Shown here piece after piece: positions 33,641 to 45,066 of a stretch of DNA of 64,000 nt. Both the position numbers and the translations under genes were made by a program. The DNA lies in contig NC_059081.1 of NCBI RefSeq assembly GCF_020497125.1, positions 17,269,105 to 17,333,104 of the forward strand. Reading direction: 5' to 3'. Position 1 is the first letter of the stretch. Every line of letters starts with the position of its first letter. The DNA comes from Mauremys mutica. Lineage: Eukaryota > Chordata > Testudines > Geoemydidae. The notes below the pieces were generated by a model. It searched no databases. It saw nothing but the letters and a program-made list of their open reading frames with translations, and was not told where the DNA came from.

Positions 33641-35355
33641 CTTTAAAAAGACTGGTAGCAAGTTACTGAAGGAGCCATAAAACTCTTTCTTTGATTCCTT
33701 TTCTGTTCAGTGTTCTGAAAATGCATGTCATGCATCTGTACAGTGATATATCCTATGGGTTCTGAATGGAAGAATTTTTCCTACCCCCACTGCACTGTAA
33801 GTTATTGTACAGTAATATTATCAAAGTTCTCATTGCTGCTTTTTAGTCTACAGAACTATATAAATTTTCAGGTCTCTTAGTAATATTGTCTGACATCTAG
33901 CCCATAGAATTTATAATTGTTTTCTAAGCCTTCTCTGTCAAGTGTATGTTGCAAATGATTTCTGTGTAGTGCTATAGTCATTGTAGCACAGTAGGCACAA
34001 GCACATGCATTTTTACAGATATACGTTGTGTGTGTCTTCCTTCCCCTCCTTGTTCCTGTTGACAATGTACACTAGCTTCCTATCGAATTAGTCCATTCTT
34101 CTTCTTTTCCCAAGGTGTGAGTATGCTGTGAATAATTGATGCTTCTCTGAAGAATGTCTTCTCTAGTCATGTTGTACAGTTTCGACTTAGACTTCCACCA
34201 ACCCATTAACTCAAAATAAACTACTGTACTTTCAAAGGACAGAGTATTTGTAAAGTGACATTTACTATGAGTATAATAGGCAAGAAATATGTATTGACTG
34301 GAGACTTAGAGACCAGAATAGCTACTACATAATATTGTTTTCTTTTAATCTGTCTCATGCCTATGTCCTTTTCTAGACACAACTAAAATGGCCACCAGCA
34401 GTGACTCATCACATAAGCTTAAAGCCAAAAGACTGGTATTATAACCCTCTTCCAATGCCAAAAAAAGAAAAATTAAACTTCCCTCCTATCCCAGTAGGAA
34501 CTGGTAATAGCTCAGCATATACTAACATTAAGTGAATTTCTGAAAGTAACAGATGGCTTTGCTGTAGTTACAGCACAAAACCTGCAAAATTTTCTAGGGT
34601 ATTTTTGTTTTAATTAGAATTCATTTTTGTAAAGATTGGGTTCAAAACACCTGATTCTCTTATACAGCTGAAAACAACTTCTGCAGATGTATGCAGGCAT
34701 AAGCAAGGTCTGTTTCGAGATGAGAAATAATCAGAGAACATCTGAACCTATCAATTCACTACCTTTCACCTAGCCAATCAGATATAGCTGCCAGCACACA
34801 CACGGGCCAGAGATTCTTTGTTAAGTCAAACAATTCACAGCATTGTTTGAGCCACTGGTATTATGAACCAGACTGTTAGGAGTCATGTGCCTACGTCTGC
34901 TGCTAAGACTGAGGGGAAAAAACATGACCTGTCCTGTGCCACACAAAAATGTTAAACTGTGTTTCATTATGCAATTGGAAAAAAAGTTTGTAGTGCACAT
35001 TACAAACAATGTGAAGACTGATTTCACACGTCATTTGACATAAAAATGCATTTCTGCACAGTATGCTGCAGTAAGTATGAGTATACTAAGAATTTAGGCT
35101 GGGATTTTGGAAGGTGCCTACAGGAGAAATTGCCAACTTGATTGTGCAATATGCTTATAAACTAAATACATTTAGTAAACTAGTTCAATCAACGTATGCA
35201 TACAGGGCATACTTTTCAAACGTGCCTAAGTTCCATTTTCAAAAGTGATTAAAGTACTTAGGCATGTTTGAAAAGTTTACCTAATATCCTTTTCTCAGGA
35301 TCCCCCATTTCTCATTTCTTTCCAATACAGTCTGTGGAAAATACTACTACAAAAG
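33641..35355. other. Gene-free spacer with a short hairpin
   Basis: No gene. A 21-bp-arm imperfect hairpin is at 35211-35277 ('acttttcaaacgtgcctaagt' against 'acttaggcatgtttgaaaagt'). Confidence 0.45.
35211..35277. repeat. Short inverted repeat (MITE-like)
   Basis: Arms 35211-35231 and 35257-35277 are complementary apart from one position, with a 25-nt loop. Confidence 0.75.
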
Positions 35356-35359
35356 TCAC

Positions 35360-35850
35360 CTCTCTTTCCCTTCCCTTCAACCACATCAACTACTTTCTGT
35401 AATCCCTTCACTGGTTTTTATGTCATGCCCTCTGCCCTCCTCTTCAAGGCCCTATGAAATATTTTCTTTATCTACAGCTCTGTTCTTATTTCCTTGTGCT
35501 CCCCTTCTCACACACTGTGCTCCCCTCAGTCCTCTCTTCTTACAGCTCATTTAATCCCCAGTCTCTCTTACACTTGCTTTTGTGCTTTTTCATGTCACTC
35601 TTCTACCCCACAGTTAGAACAATCTCAAACTACTTTTCTGCCATGGGATCTCTTTCTCCTCCTTAATATCCATTTAAGATACTCCTTCAAACTCAGTTTT
35701 GTCAAGGCTCTTTCCTAAATTAAGCTCCTCCTTTATGGTCTTTGTATTCCCTTCCTTACCTGTCTGTAATCCTGTAATTTGTCTTGTCAGCATTGTGAAA
35801 TCCTATATGCCTCAAGGCAGGGCTCTATATTTACAAATTAGCATGGACAT
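35360..35850 (+). mobile_element. L2-type LINE 3'-region fragment
   Basis: 'tgccctcctcttcaaggccctatgaaat', 'ccttcaaactcag' and the 'gctcctcctttatgg' stretch match the order of L2 LINE 3' sequence as I recall it. It is heavily decayed with no open RT frame. Confidence 0.45.
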
Positions 35851-36440
35851 TTATGGTATAACTGCTTGGTAATGTGTTCAATATTTTTATACTGTGGTAG
35901 GTCAGGATTTGCCCTTTGTACCAGTGATAACTACTATAATTGTTTAGACATCTAAAGCTAAAGCTTGTGAAGTGTGCTAATATATATCTGCAGGCAACAC
36001 AAAACATCCGATCTTGATCACTGTAAATTAAACTGTTTTAGTAAGGAACTGAGACATAACCTAGAATGTGTGCAAAAGTCCCAAGGGCTCAGAATAGCTG
36101 AAAGCAAAGCATGTTTTAGAGAGTTTGGAGGAAAACACAGGTTCGTGTGCTGGATACCATGGGTCATCCCATGTCTGAACTGACGCATAGTAAGATTAAA
36201 CACTGTTACATACAAATATAGTATTTTCAGTTGTGCTAGGATAAAGTTACGAGGACTATTAGTCCTCATGCATCAAGGCATGACATTATGAACACCGTGA
36301 AGACAGGAAGACATTTCCCTCCATGATATATTTAGTATAACATTATGAGATTCATTAAAGGGTTTTCAGGTCTTCTTCTAACCTAGCATTGGTCACTCCC
36401 AGAAGCAGATTACCAACCTACCTGGACCACTCGTCTAGAC

Positions 36441-36571
36441 CAGTGGTTTTTAACCTGTGGTCTGCAGACCTCTGGAAGTCCACAGACTATGTCTAAGATT
36501 TCCAAAGGGGTCCGTGCCTCCATTCGAAGTTTTGTAGGGATCCACAAATGAAAAAATATTGAAAACTACTG
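36441..36571. mobile_element. hAT MITE, 131 bp, palindromic target site
   Basis: CAGTGGTTTTTAACC and its partner GAAAACTACTG are the ends. The flanks are GTCTAGAC on both sides (36433-36440 and 36572-36579). The duplicated target is itself a perfect palindrome. Non-coding. Confidence 0.9.
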
Positions 36572-37460
36572 GTCTAGACCATTCCAGTATAGCCTAATAA
36601 TGCTACAGTTTGGAAATGGTATAATGGCAAGGGAGCCAAGTGTTAATTGTTAGGATCCTGCATCAGAACACAGCATGGTACCAATGTTAGTGATCTTCTA
36701 ACCAGCTTGAACTTAGGTGAGATCAGGATTACTCAGAGTTCTTCTATACAAATGTGTATAGTTCTAATGCAGTAAATATTTAGACAGTGAATCTTGAACA
36801 TGTGTGTTAATTATCCTTCAGCTCTGTGCTGAAAAACTAACTTTGTCTTTGTTTTCCCAAGCTCCATGTATAACCAACACCAACAAACAGACTAGCTGAT
36901 AGTTATGTGATCAGTGTTAAGCACTGCTTCCCACACTGGTCACATGCTTGAATAGCCACGTCCTTCTGACAGTTACCAATTCAGCCATGCACAGTAATTC
37001 CTAACAATTTTCTTCTTGGCATATAAAGGAACAGATAGGTATACTGAATAGCCATCCAGTATTTCACTCAGGCCTGGTCTACACTAGGACTTTAATTCGA
37101 ATTTAGCAGCGTTAATTCGAATTAACCGTGCACCCGTCCACACCAGGAAGCCATTTAATTCGACCTAGAGGGCTCTTTAGTTCGAATTCGGTACTCCACC
37201 CCAACGAGGGGAGTAGCGCTAAATTCGACATGGCTATGTCGAATTAGGCTAGGTGTGGATGCAAATCGAACTTACTAGCTCCGGGAGCTATCCCACACTG
37301 CACCACTCTGTTGATGCTCTGGACAGCAGTCCGAGCTCAGATGTTCTGATCAGCTATACAGGAAAAGCACCGGGAAAATTTGAATTCCTTTTCCTGTCTG
37401 GCCAGTTTGAATCTCATTTCCTGTGTGGACGTCGTGGCGAGCTCAGCAGCACTGGCAGCG

Positions 37461-39328
37461 ATGCAGAGCTCTCCAGCAGAGGAGTCCATGCAATCTCAGA
37501 GTAGAAAGAGGGCCCCAGCATGGACTGACCGGGAAGTCTTGGATCTGATCGCTGTGTGGGGCGATGAGTCTGTGCTTTCGGAGCTGCGCTCCAAAAAACG
37601 GAATGCAAAGACCTACGAGAAGGTCTCCAAAGCCATGGCACTCAGAGGATACAGCCGGGATGCAACGCAGTGCCGCGTGAAAATCAAGGACCTGAGACAA
37701 GGCTACCAAAAAATCAAAGCGGCAAACGGACGCTCCGGAGCCCAGCCCCAGACATGCCGCTTCTACGAGGCACTGCATGCCATTCTCGGTGGGTCTGCCA
37801 CCACTGCCCCACCAGTGACCGTGGACTCTGAGGATGGGATAGTGTCGAGGGGCAGTTTCTCGGCGATGTTCGCCGATGGGGAAGATGAGGAAGGGTTTGT
37901 GGAGGACGAGGCAGGCGACAGCGGTTACAATACTGCTTTCCCCGACAGCCAGGATCTCTTCATCACCCTCACAGAGATCCCCTACCAACCCTCCCCGGCC
38001 GTTAACCCGGACTCCGAATCAGGGGAAGGATCAGTCGGTAAGTGCTATAAACATGTAAACATTTATTTTTTAACAAAACAGGAATAAAAACTATATAAAA
38101 AGAAGGTCAATGCATATAGGGATCGAACAGAAATCCTCTTGGGACAGTTCTACGAAGCTCTCTGAGAGGTACTCGAAAAGCCTCCGCAGGAGGTTCCTGG
38201 GGAGAGGTGCCTTGTTGGGTGCTCCGTGGAAGCACACTCTTCCGCGCCAGGCCATCCTGAGGTATAATGGGAGCATTGCCTCGACCAGCATCGCAGCACA
38301 GGGCCCTGGTCTGTGCAGGGATTCACGCAGCATGCGCTCTCTGTTTCTCCTGGAGACCCGCCTCAGGGTGATCTCGCTCGGCGACTGCTGCATCTAATTA
38401 GGGGAATTACTTTAATGTTACTATTGTGAATGCTTGACTTTTCCTTTGCATAACAATGACCGTCGTTTAACAGCCACGTGTTGGAGGCTGCAGAGGAAAA
38501 GCATACAGGGATCTTTCCCGGGGACAGCCGCGAGGGGCTGGAACAGGGGCAGACTTTATGCTTTCCAGATTGCCTGCAGCAGGAGGGCACTGCTATCCAT
38601 TAACTGTTAAGCAGCCTAAAGTTTACGGCTTACCAGGCCTGGCTGCTACACGGATTCTGCTGTCCTGCCCCGCTTGTCCGATCTCCAGTGCAAGACCCCA
38701 GGCAATGAAAGCGAATGCCGAAAATTCGAACTTGTCCTGAGAGCACATGAGATTAGGTGCCCTGTATGGTCTTGTTCACAGAAACTGAGTAGACTGTGTT
38801 CAGTGTTCGCAAACATGTATCTTTGGAAGGAAATCACTTCCTTTTTCCCATCACACAGCTGCGGCTCTTTCCCGAACTGCCCCGGCATCCCCCTCACAGA
38901 GGCTGGCGCAGATTAGGCGGCGAAAGAAAAAGACTAGGGACGACATGTTCGCTGAACTGATGGCCTGCTCCAGAGCCGAGGCGGCCCAGCAGAGCCAGTG
39001 GAGGGAGACCCTCTCTCAGCAGCAGCGCTCACACAGCGAACGGGAGGACAGGTGGCGGCAGGAAGACCAGCAGGCGACTCAAACGCTGCTTGGACTAATG
39101 AGGGAGCAAACGGACACGCTCCGGCACCTTGTGGATGTTCTGCAGGACCGCAGGCAGGAGCAGAGAGCCCCCCTGAACTGTATCTGCAACCGCCCTCCCC
39201 CGCCACAAAGTCCTGTCCCCCCCTCACCCAAAATCACAAGAAGGAGGGGCGCTAGGGGCCGTGAAAACTGTCACTCCACCCCAGCAGAGCGCTCATGTAC
39301 CAAACAGCTCTCATTCCCTAAAGTATGA
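37461..39328 (+). CDS. Myb/SANT-like DNA-binding protein of the Harbinger element (2 exons: 37461-38037, 38859-39328)
   Basis: Exon 1 encodes a short Ser/Gln-rich leader and then a Myb/SANT-like domain (residues about 15-105: AWTDREVLDLIAVWGDES, YEKVSKAM, GYSRD, QCRVKIKDLRQGY, CRFYEALHAILGG). An acidic linker follows. The donor is GTCG|GTAAGTG and the acceptor CACACAG|CTGCGG. Both leave the frame intact across a phase-1 junction, giving 348 residues. Exon 2 encodes a basic stretch RRRKKKTRDD, then a Gln/Glu/Arg-rich coiled coil and a basic Pro-rich tail. An upstream in-frame ATG (37380) exists. I chose 37461 because the decayed copy has an equivalent ATG and the leader conserves less. Inferred role: bind the transposon ends and carry the transposase into the nucleus. 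Splicing is predicted, not shown. Confidence 0.82.
38062..38067 (-). promoter_or_regulatory. Polyadenylation signal after the antisense 100-codon frame
   Basis: AATAAA on the - strand starts 24 nt past the stop of the frame at 38091-38393. The spacing equals that in copy 1. Confidence 0.45.
38091..38393 (-). CDS. Conserved 100-codon frame inside the Myb intron, antisense; function unknown
   Basis: ATG at 38393 to TAG at 38091. It lies wholly within the predicted intron of the Myb gene, on the transposase strand. About 60 of 100 residues match the equivalent frame in the decayed copy (1888-2190), with no indel across 303 nt and the same stop codon. Many differences are silent (ACC/ACA, CGG/AGA, GTC/GTG), and many replacements are conservative (K/R, L/V, M/L, E/D). 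I recognise no domain. Arg-rich near the N terminus (LRRVSRR), then an MLVEA...P block, GAPNK, and an amphipathic LPRNLLRRLFEYLSESFVEL segment. It could be a third transposon protein, a last exon of a longer - strand transcript, or a domain too short for me to name. Confidence 0.55.
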   Translation of the reverse strand: MQQSPSEITLRRVSRRNRERMLRESLHRPGPCAAMLVEAMLPLYLRMAWRGRVCFHGAPNKAPLPRNLLRRLFEYLSESFVELSQEDFCSIPICIDLLFI

Positions 39329-39993
39329 GAATTGCTTGCCTTCCTGGCTCACCCGATCCCAAATCCCAGTTTCATCCCCCAACTGTGTAGTTGAGTATTA
39401 AAAATAGTTTGCTGTTCATTAATGTTTCCGTCATGTTTCTTTGCAGAAGACTTTGTGTGAAGGGGGGGGGAGGGGTTTGTTAATTGCATAGGACAGCCAC
39501 CATTAACAGGGTACAGACATGGGGGCAGGATCAACAGCAGGTCACACACAGAGTGCAGTCACTAGGCACCCGGGTCACTCTGCGAGGTGTCTGCTGCCAC
39601 AGGTCAGTCTGGGAGGTGTATGTTGCCCCAGGGTCCGAGCGCCTGGCATCCACAAATGGCAAGGCAGGCTGCCCTTACCATGCCCTTCCACCCTAGCCAT
39701 GAACCTCTCCGATGCCCTGAGCCCCAGCCAGAGCCATCATCCCCCCACACCTACTCACCCTTCCCACACACCCCTCACCCCTTCCTGCAAACCCACCCCT
39801 TCCTGCACACCCTCCGGTAACCGTCCTCCCCCCAGAGACCACTGTAGGAGCAGGAGCCTGTCAGTCCTCGAGTGTAGAAGCGGTCTGTACATCACTGCAC
39901 ACGGTACCCACCACAGTCTGCGTCCCTGTTGGAACCCTTGAACGAGAATTCGTTAGTAAAGAAAACTTTGTTAATTAAAAATGTTCCAATAAC

Positions 39994-39999
39994 TTTATT
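39994..39999 (-). promoter_or_regulatory. Polyadenylation signal of the transposase gene
   Basis: AATAAA on the - strand, about 117 nt past the transposase stop codon at 40116. Confidence 0.55.
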
Positions 40000-40115
40000 T
40001 TTAAACGTCTGTTGGAAGGGGGGAAACCTGGTGAACGGGGTATGTAACCGCTGAAAAAAGTCAATAGTAACTGAAACAGGGGCAGGTTCAGCTTCTCTGT
40101 AAAGAGACTGGACAG

Positions 40116-41399
40116 TCATAGGTTACCCTGCTCTCTGAGGAACCTAGCTTTCAAAGCCTCCCGGATGCACAGCGCTTCCCGCTGGGCTCTTCTAATCGCA
40201 CGGGTGTCTGGCTGAGCGTAATCAGCAGCCATGCGATTTGCCTCAACCTCCCATCCCGCCATAAAGGTCTCCCCCTTGCTCTCACAGAGATTGTGGAGCA
40301 CACACCAAGCTGCAACAACAATGGGGATATTGGTTTCGCTGAGATCCGAGCGAGTCAGTAAGCTCCTCCATCTCCCCTTCAGACGTCCGAAAGCACACTC
40401 CACCACCATTCTGCACTTGCTCAGCCGGTAGTTGAAGAGCTCCTTGTCACTGTCCAGAGCGCCTGTATAGGGCTTCATTAGCCAGGGCATTAGCGGGTAG
40501 GCTGGGTCCCCGAGGATCACTGTAGGCATCTCCACATCCCCAACACTTACTTTGTGGTCCGGGAAGAAACTACCTTCCTGCAGGCGTCTAAACAGACCAG
40601 AGTTCCTGAACACACGCGCGTCATGAACCTTGCCCGGCCACCCGACGTAGATGTTGGTAAAAGGTCCCCTATGGTCCACCAGTGCTTGCAGCACCATTGA
40701 AAAGTAGCCCTTTCGGTTAATATACTGGCTGGCCTGGTGGGCTGGTCCCAGGATAGGGATGTGAGTGCCATCTATAGCCCCACCGCAGTTTGGGAATCCC
40801 ATCGCGGCGAAGCCATCTATGATGACCTGGACGTTTCCCAGGGTCACCACCTTTGAGAGCAGTAGGTCAACGATTGCGTTGGCAACTTGCATCACAGCTA
40901 CCCCCACGGTAGATTTGCCCACACCAAAGTGGTTCCCTACTGACCGGTAGCTGTCTGGCGTTGCAAGTTTCCAGAGGGCTATGGCCACTCGCTTCTGCAC
41001 ACTCAGGGCTGCTCGCATCCGGGTGTCCTGGCGCTTCAGGGCAGGGGCCAGCAAGTCACACAGTTCAAGGAAAGTGCCCTTACGCATCCTGAAGTTTCAC
41101 AGCCACTGTGATTCATCCCAGACCTGCAGCACTATGCGGTCCCACCAGTCCGTGCTTGTTTCCCGGGCCCAGAATCGCCGTCCCGTAGCATGAACGTGAC
41201 CCATTGCCACCATGATCTCCGCGGCGCGGGATCCCATGCTTTGTGAGAGGTCTGTGCCACTCTCACACTTCACGTCCTCACCGCGCTGCCGGAGCCTCCT
41301 CGCCCGATTTCTCAGCAGCTGACTGTGGAAGAGGTGTTCGATAAGGTGCGAGGAGTTGACAACGGCCATAAGTGCAGCGATGATCGCAGCGGGCTCCAT
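40116..41399 (-). pseudogene. HARBI1-type DDE transposase, one in-frame stop
   Basis: A single frame of 427 codons, ATG at 41399 to stop at 40116, interrupted only by TGA at 41097-41099 (codon 101). The residues on both sides are continuous. The N-terminal part is helix-rich (SRAAEIMVAMGH, FWARETSTDWWDRIVLQVW). The catalytic core follows with GAIDGTHI (first Asp), GWPGKVHDARVFRNS, LGDPAYPL (second Asp) and VVECAFGRLKGRWR (Glu), i.e. an intact DDE triad at about 210, 298 and 334 of the joined numbering. PF13359-type DDE_Tnp_4 is the expected family. A CpG transition (CGA to TGA) would explain the stop. The enzyme would cut and join the transposon ends, working with the Myb partner. Translation from the internal ATG at 41087 would keep the core but lose the N-terminal region. 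Confidence 0.88.
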
Positions 41400-41779
41400 G
41401 CTCGCAGTGCTGTGGCGTCCGCGCTGTCACTGACCAGAAAAGTGCGCGAACAGAGTTCCCGCCAGCGCTTTCAAGGAGAGAGGGTGGGAGTGACGGTTGA
41501 ATGACGACAGTTACCCAAAACCACCCTCGACACATTTTTCCCCCAGAAGGCATTGGGGGCTCTACCCAGCATTCCAATGGGAAGCGGGGACTGCGGGAAC
41601 TGTGGGATAGCTGCCCAGAATGCACCGCTTCCAATGTCGACGCTTGCCCCGTTAGTATGAACTCACAAAGTCGAATTAGTGTCCTTAGTGTGGATACACA
41701 AATTCGAATTCATCAGGTCGAATCCAGAAATTCGACCTAAGTTAAATCGAACTACTCTTGTAGTGTTGACATACCCTCA

Positions 41780-43095
41780 GTCTCTTTCCCTCCTCACCCT
41801 CCATTTACTGAGGACAATACCATCCACCACAAGATCATAAATAAGTCTTTAGGGATTTGCTTATGTCTGTATATTTCCAGGATTCTGATTAATATTTTCT
41901 AGTGTAATAAAGGCCCAAGAGAGACACTAAGTGCAGCAATACGTGGAGGATTTTGTTTTCCTATCTAGGTAATCCATGCACTCGGAGCCATTCAATGGCA
42001 GGAACATTAATGCCATATTGTATTGTGCACTGTATATTTTCTTACACTCCCTCCTTTGTGAATTTCCATTCTTAATCTCTTTACCTATTCAAGTATATCC
42101 CATTAATCTATAGCAATGCAAGCCTCACTTCGGTCTCCCACCTGAACTGCTTGTGCAGATTGTGCCTGGTGAAGGAGATAGCATTGTTTCTGTGCTTTAT
42201 TTGTTTTAATCATTTCAAATCATGCTCAAGTTGCTATCTATTAAAGTCCATTCTAGAAGGAAACGATGAGTTGAGAGATTATGTTTTTGTCTTGTGTAGG
42301 ATGTGAAAAATCCAGGGCAAAAACAACAGACTTAAGTTCTTTGTATTTCTCCTGGGATGAATGATTACGTGACAAGATTAGGTGATGCACTACATTTATC
42401 ATTTGCATTCTCGGTCTTTCCTTGTATGTCTGCTGAAAAGGAGAGATTTCTGAATTCCGTGTTGAAACTCTGTAGACTGGATATCCAGGTATTTACAACA
42501 GGAGCTGAAAGGAATAAAAAACAAACAGAGCTTTCATGTCTATTTCCCCCTGCTCTTTCAACACCCAAGAAGCCACAAAATGAACTATAAGAATTGACCT
42601 CTTTGGCTGCCAGACCTCAGTGGCAATTCTTAAGAGAACATCCATGCAACCTAGTAAGAGATCAGGACACAAGGACCCTAGCAAACATGCTACATTTCCA
42701 GATAAATGAAGCAGATAGACATGAAGTTTTATCATTTAATAAATCAGACCTAAAAACAACAAAAAAAGTTCTATGGATGCCTGCATCTTAAATCTTCTCC
42801 CTTCTTGCATGAGACAACTTGTCCTTCAGGATATATTCCACTGAATCACATTGAATTCCTGTAAAGCAAAGACACATTCCACCATCAGGACAAGTGGACT
42901 TTTAAGCCTCTGGAACTGTAAATGTTCTAAGCTGAACAATTTTGTCTTTAAAAATCTAAATCTATAAATTAGAAGCTCTCACTGTTACCGTGTGCTCCCT
43001 TTGTCTCTTTGTTATATTCATTTGTTGTCTCTCATCTTATACTTGGATAGCAAGCTGTTGAGGAAGGGCCCATTTTATTTGTACAGTGCCTAGTA
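41780..43095. other. Gene-free spacer
   Basis: No gene. 43020-43100 ('ttggatagcaagctgttgaggaagggccca...tttgtacagtgcctagtaca') resembles the tail of an ancient SINE/LINE family, not resolved further. Confidence 0.45.
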
Positions 43096-43099
43096 CATT

Positions 43100-45066
43100 T
43101 TTAAATCGAGAGGCCCAGACAACCTGCATCAAAGAGTTTTAAGAGAACTGTCTGAGGAACTCACTGGACCATTAATGTTGATTTTCAACAAGTCTTGGAA
43201 CACTGGGCAAGTTCCAGAAGACTGGAAGAAAGCTAAAGTTGTGCCAATATTTAAAAAGGGTAAATGGGATGACCTGGGTAAATGATAGGCCTGTCAGTCT
43301 GACATCAATCCCAGCCATGATAATGGAGCAGCAGGACTGGTCTAAATGTAGGTGAATTGAAGGGGACCAGTTAGGCAAAAGCTAGGACACCTAGAGAGAC
43401 TGAGCAAGAGCAGTTGGCAGGGACTCAAAGAATTAAAGGAGGGTAATACAATAAATGCTAATCAAAATAGATCCTGTCAAACTAACCTGATGTCTCTTTT
43501 GATGAGATTTTTGAGTTTAGTTAATAAAGATAATAGTGTTGGTGGAATAGACTTAGACTTCTGTAAGGCATTTGACTTGGTACCACACAACATTGTGATT
43601 AAAAAAAACTAGAATGATATAAAATTAACACGGCACACATTAAATGTAGTAAAAGCTGGTTACCTGATAGGTCTCAAAATGTAACTGTAAATGAGAAGTC
43701 ATCATTGAGTGGGTGTGTTTCTAGTGGGGTCCTGCAGAGATCAGGGCTTGGCCCTCCACTATTTAACATTTTTATCAGTGACCTGGAGGAGAACATAAAA
43801 TTACTACTGAGAAGTTTACCGACAACACAAAGATAGGGGAAGTGGTAAATAATGAAGAGGACAGGTCACTGATTCAGAGCACTCTGGATTGCTTGGTAAG
43901 ATGAGTGCAAGCAACCAATATGTGGTTTAATAAGGCTAAATGTAAACGTATACATCTAGGAACTAGAATGTTGGCCATACTTACAGGATGGAGGACTTTG
44001 TCCTGGGAAGCAGTGACTCTGAAGATTTGAGTATGGTGGATAATCAGCTGAACATGAGCTCCTGGTGTGACAAAAGGGTTAATGCAATCCTTAGATGCAT
44101 AAACAGGGGACTCTCAAGAAGGAAGAGAGTGGTTACTTTCCCGCTGTATTTGGCATTGGTGTGACGATAGCTGGAATAGTGTGTCCAGTTCTGTGTCCAC
44201 AGTTCAAGAAGGATGTTGAAAAATTGGAGAGGGTTTGGAGAAGAGCCACTGTAAGGATCAGCAGAACTTGAACCTGGGTCAACAGAGCCACCAGGCCACA
44301 GACATCACCACACCACCGCTTAGCATCATCTATAAGTGGGCTGCTCCCTGCAAAACACAGCAGACATACACTATGGAATGTTCCACTCAAAAGATGCAAT
44401 TGGCAGCTACCCTGGAGGTTCCCAGTTGGCTCCTTGACCTCATATAAACCTAAGAGGCACATCAGGCAGCTTTCAGGCAGTTATGTAGATCCCCAGTGAG
44501 CTATCATGACTGATTCTGCTTGCTACTCCTGGCATTGACTTTGGCTCTGACTTGGAGTCTGACCCTCACTCCAGACCTGACCTGGAAATCTGACTTTGAA
44601 CCACTTGAGCACCAGCACCAAACAGCCATGAGAATGCTTATAGGATTAGAAAACATGCCTTATAGTGATGGACTCTCGGAGCTCAATCTATTTAGCTTAA
44701 CAAAGAGAAGGTTAAGGGATGACTTGATTGCAGTCTGTAAGGGCCTACATGGATAACAAGTATATAATAATGGGCTCTTCAATCTAGCAGCAAAAGGCAT
44801 AACGTGATCCAAAAGCTGGAAGGTGAAGTTAGACAAATTCAAACTAGAAACAAGGTGTAAATTTTTAACAGAGTAATTAACCACTGGAACAATTTACCAT
44901 GCATCATAGTGGAATCTCTTTTACTGGCAATTTTTAAATCAAGATTGGATGTTTTTTTTTCTAAAAGCTCTGCCCTAGGAATTATTTTGGGAAAGTTCTA
45001 TGGCCTGTATTATACAGGAGGTCAGACTAGATGATCATGGTCCATCCTGGGTTTGCAGTCTCTGAA
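43100..45066 (+). pseudogene. CR1 LINE, decayed reverse transcriptase and 3' end
   Basis: Broken + strand frames keep RT landmarks: IDLDFCKAFDLVPHN near 43550, GVLQRSGLGPPLFNIFISDLEE near 43720-43790, then GLENMPYSDGLSELNLFSLTKRRLRDDLIAV at 44644-44745. The 3' tail 'caggaggtcagactagatgatcatgg' ends near 45060. A segment at about 44255-44640 looks inserted. Stops and indels throughout; no function. Confidence 0.8.
44255..44350 (-). repeat. Possible tRNA-derived SINE piece inside the CR1 copy
   Basis: On the - strand 'gacccaggttcaagttc' resembles a pol III B box, preceded by 'ggtggtgtggtgatgtctgtggcc'. The A box is not clear. Confidence 0.3.

Larger units (their letters stand above)
37071..41776 (+). 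mobile_element. Full-length Harbinger/PIF DNA transposon
   Basis: Ends GGCCTGGTCTACACTA and, on the other strand, GGGTATGTCAACACTA; flanks TCA (37068-37070 and 41777-41779), a 3-bp TNA-type duplication usual for Harbinger. The 4.7-kb body holds a two-exon Myb/SANT gene (+), an antisense 100-codon frame in its intron, and a DDE transposase (-). The two known genes converge, the usual arrangement in animal Harbingers, where the Myb-like protein and the transposase act as a pair (HARBI1 and NAIF1 are the host-domesticated equivalents). The only obvious coding lesion is one TGA in the transposase, which suggests recent activity. Confidence 0.93.

Noticed and set aside
38110..38397. 95-codon + frame opposite the conserved intron frame
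   Set aside because: The equivalent + direction frame is not open in the other Harbinger copy, whereas the - direction frame is.
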